Source: Betaproteobacteria bacterium (GTDB lineage Bacteria > Pseudomonadota > Gammaproteobacteria > Burkholderiales > SG8-41). From it: 6,207 nucleotides of DNA. Both the position numbers and the translations under genes were made by a program. Under the pieces are notes generated by a model. The model saw only the letters and a list, made by a program, of their open reading frames with translations. It made no database searches and had not been told where the DNA came from. Positions 1 to 5,262 of this stretch are shown here, piece after piece; position 1 is the stretch's first letter; each line of letters begins with the position of its first letter. The stretch lies in the NCBI GenBank assembly GCA_020028375.1, contig JAHZNX010000140.1, forward strand, positions 1 through 6,207, written 5' to 3'.

Positions 1-1
1 C

Positions 2-1150
2 GCCACCCTGCTCAACGGTTACCTGATCACCGCGGTCACGATGTGCGACGTGCACCGCGCGACGCTCACCCACATCACGCCGGAAGTGATGCCGCCGGCT
101 CTGGCGATCGCCGAACGCGATGCGCTCTCCGGGCGCGAGCTGCTGGTCGCGCTCGCTGCCGGGTGCGAGACGATGACCCGCATCGGGATTGCGATGGACT
201 GGCCCGTGGCGCGCGCCAGGGGCTGGCACGGCCCCGGCGTCCTCGGTCCGTTCGGCGCCGCCGCGGCGGTCGGCCGCCTGCTCGGCTTCGACGAGGAAAC
301 CATGGCGCGCGCGTTCGGCCTCGCCGGCAGCCAGTCCGCGGGCACGTTCGCGGCATGGGGCACGCCGACCGTCAAGTTTCATCAGTGCCGGGGCGCGCTC
401 TCGGGCCTGATGGCGGCGCTGCTCGCTCACCAGAAATTCGTGGCGACCCGCGAGTTCCTGACCGCCCCGGATGGCGGGCTGTTCAGCACCTATTCGAACG
501 GCGGGCGCCCGGAAGCGCTCACGGACGGCCTCGGCAGGCGCTGGGAGCTGGAGAACATCGCGCTGCGCCTGTGGCCATCCGCCTCCACCATACAGGGGTT
601 CATCACCGCGATGTTCGACCTCGTGGAAAAGCACCGTCTGGATTTCGAACAGGTGAAGAGACTGCGCGTGTCGCTCAACAAGACCGCCGTGGACATGCAC
701 GGAATTTTCCCGCGCTACCAGGGCAAGTTCGAAGCGCTGCTCTCGACCCATTATTGCGCGACCGCGATCCTCCACGACCGGGCGCTGACGCTCGCCCAGT
801 TCGAGCCCGGGCGCTACAACGACCCCGTGCTCGCGCGCTTCGCGGCCGAGCGGGTGGAAATGAAGGCCGACCCCGCGCTCTCCGGAGTCCAGTGCGTGGT
901 GGAGGCGGAAACCGTGGACGGCCGCACGGTCAGCGTCCGCTGCGACCACCCGCGGGGCTCGCCCGAGAATCCGCTTGCGCGCGCGCAGATCGAGGAGAAG
1001 TTCCGGGCGTACGCCGGGGCGCTGCTGCCGGGGCCCGCCGTCGAGGAAGCGGTCGGGGCGATCGCCAGACTCGAAGAACTCAAGTCGGTGCGCCGGCTGA
1101 TGGATCTGCTGAGGGCGGGCGATGCGAAGCACGCCCGCAAGTCCGCGTAA
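2..1150 (+). CDS. MmgE/PrpD family protein (5' end missing)
   Basis: The frame is open from base 2 and ends at TAA 1148-1150, giving 382 residues. Family members usually have about 440-480, so roughly 70 N-terminal residues lie outside the window; the ATG at 41 is internal, because the preceding codons read as family sequence (ATLLNGYLITAVT). The family includes 2-methylcitrate dehydratase (PrpD) and cis-aconitate decarboxylase. Visible family blocks, numbered from base 2, are CDVH (15-18) followed by HITPEVMPPALA (from 24), the block GWHGPGVLGPFGAAAA (74-89, with H76), AGSQSAG (108-114), and K125 in VKFHQCRGALSG. H76 and K125 fall about where the family has active-site His and Lys. A later SHYCATAIL block matches the lid region. 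The substrate cannot be told: there is no prpB or prpC nearby, and the Bug-type binding protein next door fits a carboxylate catabolic role instead. The family call is firm; the exact reaction is unknown. Confidence 0.93.
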   Translation, partial: ATLLNGYLITAVTMCDVHRATLTHITPEVMPPALAIAERDALSGRELLVALAAGCETMTRIGIAMDWPVARARGWHGPGVLGPFGAAAAVGRLLGFDEETMARAFGLAGSQSAGTFAAWGTPTVKFHQCRGALSGLMAALLAHQKFVATREFLTAPDGGLFSTYSNGGRPEALTDGLGRRWELENIALRLWPSASTIQGFITAMFDLVEKHRLDFEQVKRLRVSLNKTAVDMHGIFPRYQGKFEALLSTHYCATAILHDRALTLAQFEPGRYNDPVLARFAAERVEMKADPALSGVQCVVEAETVDGRTVSVRCDHPRGSPENPLARAQIEEKFRAYAGALLPGPAVEEAVGAIARLEELKSVRRLMDLLRAGDAKHARKSA

Positions 1151-1175
1151 GCAAACGATGACGAAGCAATGCACT

Positions 1176-1182
1176 GGGGGGA
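1176..1182 (+). promoter_or_regulatory. Ribosome binding site deciding the Bug protein start
   Basis: The purine run GGGGGGA ends 7 bases before the ATG at 1190. This favours 1190 over the in-frame ATG at 1169, which has no comparable site and would add seven residues (MHWGDLQ), with an acidic residue, in front of the signal peptide. Confidence 0.6.
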
Positions 1183-1189
1183 TTTGCAA

Positions 1190-2179
1190 ATGAAGACCTT
1201 CTACCTTCTGCCTTCTGCCTTCTGCGTTAGCCTGGCCGCGGGCGCAGCACTCTACTGCGCCGCAGCCGCCGCGCAACCTTATCCCAGCCGGCCCGTGCGC
1301 ATCGTCGTGCCGCAGGCGGCCGGAGGCGGGGTGGACATCATGGCGCGTTCCGTCGCCCAGAAGCTCACCGAGTCCTGGGGCCAGCAGGTGATCGTGGACA
1401 ACCGCCCGGGTGCCAACGGCATCATCGGCATCGAGGCCGTGGCGAAGGCAAAGCCCGATGGCTACACGCTCTCCGCTGCCTTCACCTCGGTGCTCACGAT
1501 CAACCCGCACGTCTACAAGTCGCTGCCTTATGACACCTTCCGTGACTTCGCGCCGATCTCGCAGACGGTGACCAACACCATCGTGCTGATCGTGCATCCG
1601 TCCCTGCCGGTGAAGTCGGTGAAGGAACTGGTAGCGCTCGGTCGCTCGCGGCCGGGTCAACTCGACTACGGGTCATTCGGGGTCGGCAACATGACGCACC
1701 TGGCGGGCGAGCTGCTGCGCGTGGAGACCGGGCTCAGGATGGTCCACGTCCCGTACAAGGGAGAGACGCCGGCCCTCACCGAGCTGATCGGCGGCCAGGT
1801 CGCGCTGCTGTTCGCGGTATCTTCCGCCGCGGCGCCCCACATTCGTGCCGGCAGGGCGCGGTTGCTCGCCACCGGCGGGGAAAAGCGCGCGACGGCATGG
1901 CCCGACACGCCCACGATGATCGAGGCCGGATTTCCGAAGGTGCAGGTCACGGGCTGGAACGGGTTCCTTGCACCGGCCGGCACGCCCCCGGAAATCATCC
2001 AGATGGTTTACCGCGACAGCGCCCGGCACCTGGCAGCCGCGGATCTCCGCGACCGCCTGAGCGCCCTCGGCGCGGAGCCCGCCGGCACAACACCCGAGCA
2101 GTTCGCGGCTTTCCTCAGGTCGGAAACCGAGAAATGGCTGCGCGTGTCGAAGGCGGCCGGCATCTATCAAAGCCAATGA
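1190..2179 (+). CDS. Bug/TctC-family periplasmic solute-binding protein
   Basis: 329 residues, the normal size for the tripartite tricarboxylate receptor (Bug) family. The start at 1190 gives a typical signal peptide: MK, a hydrophobic stretch to about residue 27, and a likely type I cleavage at AAA-QPYPSRPV (after A28). The mature part has the family hallmarks: YPSRPVRIVVPQAAGGGVD (31-49), VDNRPGANGIIG (69-80) and KPDGYTL (88-94), then VHVPYKG (185-191), the IGGQV block (200-204) and PDTPTMIEAG (238-247). Proteins of this family bind carboxylates or related small organic anions in the periplasm for TctAB transport or for signalling; the ligand here cannot be read from sequence. No tctA or tctB is seen, so it is an orphan receptor in this window. 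The preceding MmgE/PrpD gene ends 39 bases upstream, suggesting co-transcription. Its TGA overlaps the next gene's ATG. The signal-peptide codons contain a 7-bp tandem repeat. Confidence 0.95.
   Translation: MKTFYLLPSAFCVSLAAGAALYCAAAAAQPYPSRPVRIVVPQAAGGGVDIMARSVAQKLTESWGQQVIVDNRPGANGIIGIEAVAKAKPDGYTLSAAFTSVLTINPHVYKSLPYDTFRDFAPISQTVTNTIVLIVHPSLPVKSVKELVALGRSRPGQLDYGSFGVGNMTHLAGELLRVETGLRMVHVPYKGETPALTELIGGQVALLFAVSSAAAPHIRAGRARLLATGGEKRATAWPDTPTMIEAGFPKVQVTGWNGFLAPAGTPPEIIQMVYRDSARHLAAADLRDRLSALGAEPAGTTPEQFAAFLRSETEKWLRVSKAAGIYQSQ
1197..1224 (+). repeat. Heptanucleotide tandem repeat, four units, in the Bug signal-peptide codons
   Basis: Four head-to-tail 7-base units: CCTTCTA once (1197-1203), then CCTTCTG three times (1204-1224). 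They encode part of the signal peptide (about T3 to A10 or F11). Because 7 is not a multiple of 3, gaining or losing one unit would shift the reading frame just after the start codon; three units would be neutral. The repeat is seen directly; any switching role is inference. Confidence 0.9.
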
Positions 2180-3156
2180 CCGCCGACACGCCCGCTCTGG
2201 CGAGCGTGGTTGTCCTGAAGCTGCATGAGTTCCCGCGCAAGCCGGTAGCCGAGCAGGTCAAGCTCAAGTCGCGGCTCGAGTCGCTGGTCGGATCGGCCAT
2301 CCGGCCGCTACCGGTCGCCGCGCGCATCGTCCTCGACACCTTCGATGGCCTGGCGGTCGTGGTGCCCGTCCGGCCGCGCGCCGCGCTCGCGCTCGCCGTG
2401 CGCTCCCTGGCGGCCGCGGACATTCCCCTGTGCGTCGGCGTCAACCACGGCCCCGTCAAGCCGGTGATCGACGCGCTGCGCGGGCCCGGAGTGGTCGGCG
2501 ACGCGCTCGCCTCGGGATTGACCCTGGCGAACGCCGCGACGCCCGGACGCCTCGTCGCCTCGCGCTCCTTCCGCGAAGCCCTCAAAGCCGACTCGCCGGC
2601 CCGCGCGGCGGACCTGAGGGCCACGGGGACGTTTACCGACGCGAACCTGCGCGCCCACGAATTATTCACGTTCGACCGGCGTGCGGCGCGCGCGCGGCGC
2701 TGGCGCCTGTTCGCGCTTGGCACCTTCACCATCGCCACCATCCTCGGGACCGGTTTCGGCGCGCGCTACGCGCGCCTGGCATACGAGCCTCCTCCGCCGC
2801 CACCGGTGCGGCCCGCGGTCATCCAGCTTCAGATCAAGCCCCGCGGCGACGTGTACATCGACGGCGTGTGGCAGGGCGCGAGTCCGCCCCTCACCCGGAT
2901 CGAGGTCGACCCCGGTCCCCACACGATCGAGGTGCGCAACCGTCCGAGTCCGCCGCTCAGGCTCGAGGTCAGCCTGGGGTCGGGAGAAGGCATGACCATT
3001 ACGCACACGTTCACCGCGCCCCCGCCCGCCCCGAAGAGCGCGCCCAAGAGCGCCGCCAAGCGCCCGGAAAAGAAGGTGGAGAAGAAACCGGAAGAGCCCC
3101 GGCGGAAGACTCCGGGCGATTACTGGCGCCAGTTCCGCCGCGATATAGGGTTCTAG
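2176..3156 (+). CDS. Degenerate class III cyclase-like domain - TM helix - PEGA domain protein
   Basis: 326 residues. The ATG overlaps the Bug TGA (ATGA); no good ribosome site precedes it, so translational coupling is likely. Open frame continues upstream to an ATG at 1897, but that part only shadows the Bug gene. Residues about 8-136 resemble a class III nucleotide cyclase: TFDGLAVVVP (55-64), IPLCVGVNHGPV (83-94), VVGDALASGLTLANAATPGRL (106-126). D57 matches the second metal Asp, but the first Asp site is occupied by K15, and the usual Asn and Arg of the GDAxNxxxR-type motif by A112 and T116, so catalysis is unlikely. Residues about 177-197 form one membrane helix preceded by RRAARARRWR, which predicts the N-terminus inside. 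After a proline hinge (EPPPPPPVRP), residues 215-279 fit a PEGA domain (VYIDGVWQGASPP, PGPHTIEVRN), probably periplasmic. The Pro/Lys-rich tail ends in YWRQFRRDIGF. It is probably a scaffold or sensor for the kinase 3 bases downstream; that role is inferred. Confidence 0.85.
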   Translation: MTADTPALASVVVLKLHEFPRKPVAEQVKLKSRLESLVGSAIRPLPVAARIVLDTFDGLAVVVPVRPRAALALAVRSLAAADIPLCVGVNHGPVKPVIDALRGPGVVGDALASGLTLANAATPGRLVASRSFREALKADSPARAADLRATGTFTDANLRAHELFTFDRRAARARRWRLFALGTFTIATILGTGFGARYARLAYEPPPPPPVRPAVIQLQIKPRGDVYIDGVWQGASPPLTRIEVDPGPHTIEVRNRPSPPLRLEVSLGSGEGMTITHTFTAPPPAPKSAPKSAAKRPEKKVEKKPEEPRRKTPGDYWRQFRRDIGF

Positions 3157-3159
3157 CCG

Positions 3160-4362
3160 ATGAGCGAGGCGGCACTCAAGCAGCTCGGCCGCTACCGCCT
3201 CGTCGCGGAACTCGGGCGCGGCGCGATGGGGATCGTCTACCGGGCGGAGGACCCGCTGCTCAACCGCACGGTTGCCGTCAAGAGCATCATCCTGATGGAT
3301 GACCCGGCAACGCGCACCGACTACGAGGCGCGCTTCCTCCAGGAAGCCAAGGCGGCGGGCGGGCTCAACCATCCCAACTTGGTCACGATCCACGACGTCG
3401 GCCGCGAGGGTGATGTCGCGTACATGGCGATGGAGCTGCTCGAAGGGACCGAGCTGCGCGCGCTGATGGCGCACGGGCGCGTGCCGCTGCCGTTCGCCCT
3501 CGACGTCATGGCGCAGACGGCGGACGGCCTCGCGCACGCGCACGAGCACGGCGTGGTCCACCGCGACATCAAGCCCGGCAACATTATGATCGTTCACGGC
3601 CGCATCGCGAAGATCATGGATTTCGGGATCGCGCGGGTGCGTGCATCCGACGTGAAGACGCAGACCGGGGCGATACTCGGCTCGCCGCGCTACATGTCGC
3701 CGGAGCAGGTGACCGGGCAGCCGGCGGATCGCAGGTCCGATATCTTCTCGCTCGGCGTCGTGCTGCACGAGCTGGCGGCGGGAGAGCCTCCGTTCACCGC
3801 GCCCACCATGACGCAGCTCATGCACCAGATCGCGACTGCGACGCCCCGCCCGCCGAGCGCCACCAACCCGGCGGTGCCCGCGATGCTCGACCTGATCGTC
3901 GCCCGGGCGCTGCAGAAGCAGCCCGCCGAGCGTTACCAGAGCGCGGCAGAGCTCGCCTCCGATCTGCGCTCCTGCCTGGCGGAGCTCGCCGGCGGCCGGG
4001 GCCCGCAGCTCGCGGGTGCGGCAACGGCGCCCCCTGCAGCGGGTGCGGCGACGGTGGCACAGGCCAGCGTGCGGCAGGAAAAGACCGCTGCCGCCGCCGA
4101 GCCGGCAACCAGGACTGTCTCGACTGCACCAGCCGATGCCGGAACGCATCTTGCGCTATCCCGGAAGTTCGACTCCGTCGCGGCCCTGCGGCGGTTGACG
4201 AAGCTCGCGGAAGCCGGCGGCGCGGACGGAGCCGACCGGCAAGGCCCTACGCCCCGCCGCGGCGTTTTTGCCCGCCTGTGGCGGTATCCGGGCCGCTTAT
4301 TCTTCGCGGTGGCCGTCGTCGCGGCGAGCGCCACTGCCTACTTCATCGCCTACTATTACTGA
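3160..4362 (+). CDS. Tail-anchored Ser/Thr protein kinase (Hanks type)
   Basis: 400 residues; ATG 3160 lies 3 bases after the previous stop, with AGGG at 3147-3150 (9-base spacing). The kinase domain spans about residues 12-276 and is complete: glycine loop GRGAMG (19-24), ATP-anchoring K41 in VAVK, helix-C E62, hinge MELLEG (91-96), catalytic loop HRDIKPGN (134-141), DFG (154-156), an activation loop with several Ser/Thr, SPE (180-182, in place of APE), SDIFSLG (193-199) and R258. It should therefore be active and, as an RD kinase, probably controlled by activation-loop phosphorylation. An Ala-rich linker (about 277-370) follows, then basic residues and one C-terminal membrane helix (about 380-398) ending in YYY, which leaves essentially no periplasmic part. 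Unlike PASTA-type kinases it has no sensor of its own, so input probably comes from partners such as the PEGA protein upstream. Substrates are unknown. Confidence 0.96.
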   Translation: MSEAALKQLGRYRLVAELGRGAMGIVYRAEDPLLNRTVAVKSIILMDDPATRTDYEARFLQEAKAAGGLNHPNLVTIHDVGREGDVAYMAMELLEGTELRALMAHGRVPLPFALDVMAQTADGLAHAHEHGVVHRDIKPGNIMIVHGRIAKIMDFGIARVRASDVKTQTGAILGSPRYMSPEQVTGQPADRRSDIFSLGVVLHELAAGEPPFTAPTMTQLMHQIATATPRPPSATNPAVPAMLDLIVARALQKQPAERYQSAAELASDLRSCLAELAGGRGPQLAGAATAPPAAGAATVAQASVRQEKTAAAAEPATRTVSTAPADAGTHLALSRKFDSVAALRRLTKLAEAGGADGADRQGPTPRRGVFARLWRYPGRLFFAVAVVAASATAYFIAYYY

Positions 4363-4398
4363 CTCGGCCACCGGGCGCCTGCGGAGTAGACTAGTCGT

Positions 4399-4402
4399 AG
4401 GA
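4399..4402 (+). promoter_or_regulatory. Ribosome binding site for the GTG start of the TPR gene
   Basis: AGGA ends 6 bases before GTG 4409 and 9 bases before GTG 4412; both are acceptable starts and there is no in-frame ATG between the kinase stop and the TPR domain. It lies just after an 8-bp palindrome GACTAGTC (4389-4396) in the 46-base gap. Confidence 0.5.
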
Positions 4403-4408
4403 CGAGCG

Positions 4409-5014
4409 GTGGTGGCAGTGATCCCGTTACCGGGAAACGGCGGTGCGCGCGGGGGCAGTCGATGGGTGGCGGCGTGCGCGCTGGCGGTTGCGTGCGTGGT
4501 CGCGACCGCGCAGGACATTACCTCCGAGCTCACGCCCGAGCGCCGCGCCCGCCTGCAATGGGAAGCGGGCTACGTGCTGCACCAGCTCGGCGAATACGAG
4601 CGCGCCGTCGAGGCCTACCGCGCATCGATTGCCGACCGCCCCACGGCGGAAGCCCACACCTTCCTCGGCTGGTCGTTGAGCTACCTCGGCCGCATCGACG
4701 AGGCGATCGCCCAGTGCAAGATCGCGATCAAGCTCGACCCGGACTTCGGCAATCCCTACAACGACATCGGCGTCTATCTTCTCGATCAGGGCCGGCTGGA
4801 GGAGGCCGTCCCCTGGCTGGAGCAGGCGATCGCTTCGAAGCGCTATTGCTGCTTCCAGTTTCCGCACGCCAACCTGGGGCGGATTCTGCTGATGCAAGGC
4901 AGGATCGCGGAGGCGCAGCGCTCGTTCGAGCGCGCGCTCGATTTCGACCCCTACTACCTGCCCGCGCTGCTCGGCCTCGAGCTCATCCGGCGCGGCGGTT
5001 TGCAGGGCTTGTAG
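4409..5014 (+). CDS. Exported TPR-repeat protein
   Basis: 201 residues if GTG 4409 is the start (AGGA at 4399-4402). GTG 4412 or 4418 would shorten it slightly. An ATG at 4268 is in frame but would overlap the kinase membrane-helix codons by 95 bases with non-family sequence, so it was not used. The N-terminus reads as a signal peptide: Arg residues in the first 20, a hydrophobic core WVAACALAVACVV (19-31) and probable cleavage after ATA (about residue 34). It is followed by about four TPR units at 46-79, 80-113, 114-147 and 148-183, with the W/L-G-Y-A-P pattern (LGWSLSYLGRIDEAI, NDIGVYLLDQGRLEEAV, NLGRILLMQGRIAEAQ). TPRs bind proteins, so this is probably a periplasmic adaptor. Adjacent cysteines (146-147) precede the last repeat. 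Its position behind the kinase suggests the same operon, but the partner is not known. Confidence 0.88.
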   Translation: MVAVIPLPGNGGARGGSRWVAACALAVACVVATAQDITSELTPERRARLQWEAGYVLHQLGEYERAVEAYRASIADRPTAEAHTFLGWSLSYLGRIDEAIAQCKIAIKLDPDFGNPYNDIGVYLLDQGRLEEAVPWLEQAIASKRYCCFQFPHANLGRILLMQGRIAEAQRSFERALDFDPYYLPALLGLELIRRGGLQGL

Positions 5015-5109
5015 GGCCCGAGCGCGATCGCCTGCCCACTTCAGGCTGGTCTAAGTCCACACTAAGGGCGCCCGCGGGAGTCGCCGGTGTTATTCCCTTA
5101 TCTCTGCGG

Positions 5110-5121
5110 GGCTTATAAGCC
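5110..5121. promoter_or_regulatory. 12-bp perfect palindrome containing a -10-like hexamer
   Basis: GGCTTATAAGCC is its own reverse complement. It contains TATAAG (5114-5119), five of six matches to the sigma-70 -10 consensus on both strands by symmetry. The upstream -35 candidate is poor (TTATTC at 5090-5095, 18-base spacer). It could be an operator, a promoter element, or both. The symmetry is seen; function is inference. Confidence 0.35.
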
Positions 5122-5139
5122 TCTCGCGCTCGTCGCTAA

Positions 5140-5155
5140 TGTGGGGAAAATCACA
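5140..5155. promoter_or_regulatory. CRP/FNR-family-like binding site
   Basis: TGTGG-GGAAAA-TCACA matches nine of the ten conserved positions of the CRP consensus TGTGA-N6-TCACA, with favourable flanks (TAA before, CAT after). The centre is at 5147.5, about 115 bases before the MASE1 start. Some other CRP/FNR-family regulator could recognise it instead. Confidence 0.45.
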
Positions 5156-5176
5156 CATACCGGCCGATCGCGGATG

Positions 5177-5189
5177 TATGCTAGCAGCA
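5177..5189 (+). promoter_or_regulatory. Candidate -10 element and transcription start for the MASE1 gene
   Basis: TATGCT (5177-5182) matches four of six -10 positions and has no good -35 element. A start about 7 bases downstream (near 5189) would put the CRP-like site centre at -41.5, the class II activator position. The hexamer overlaps a small hairpin ATGCT-AGC-AGCAT (5178-5190). The assignment rests on spacing only. Confidence 0.3.
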
Positions 5190-5262
5190 TGATGAACGCC
5201 GCATAGTTCAAACAGGTCCAAATGGATTGCAGGGGATACGAAAAGGATGATCCGGGAACGGC

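Larger units (their letters stand above)
5015..5262. other. Intergenic regulatory region without a gene
   Basis: The 248-base gap is richer in A+T from about 5085 onward than its coding neighbours. It contains two overlapping GC palindromes (GGGCGCCC 5066-5073, CCCGCGGG 5071-5078), a spaced inverted repeat TAAGGG/CCCTTA (5063-5068 and 5095-5100), the palindrome at 5110-5121, a CRP-like site and a candidate promoter (separate entries). No hairpin followed by a T-run was found after the TPR gene, so no intrinsic terminator is called. Short ATG frames at 5189 and 5222 lack coding support. Confidence 0.6.

Noticed and set aside
1158..1193. 11-codon leader frame whose TGA overlaps the Bug ATG
   Set aside because: No ribosome site and no attenuator-like structure; the overlap is likely chance, although coupling cannot be excluded.
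1897..2175. Upstream extension of the PEGA gene to ATG 1897
   Set aside because: It lies wholly within the Bug gene in another frame and encodes no family-like sequence; ATG 2176 fits the domain start and the ATGA overlap.
2662..4149. Long minus-strand open frame (495 codons) opposite the PEGA and kinase genes
   Set aside because: Composition is low-complexity Arg/Gly/His-rich with no recognisable domain; such antisense frames are common opposite GC-rich genes, and the + strand holds an unmistakable kinase.
4268..4408. ATG 4268 as start of the TPR gene
   Set aside because: It would overlap the kinase's C-terminal helix codons by 95 bases and add Ser/Pro/Arg-rich sequence ahead of a good signal peptide.
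5002..5035. GCAGG/CCTGC arms after the TPR gene as a terminator
   Set aside because: Short arms, a 24-base loop and no following T-run; partly inside the coding region.
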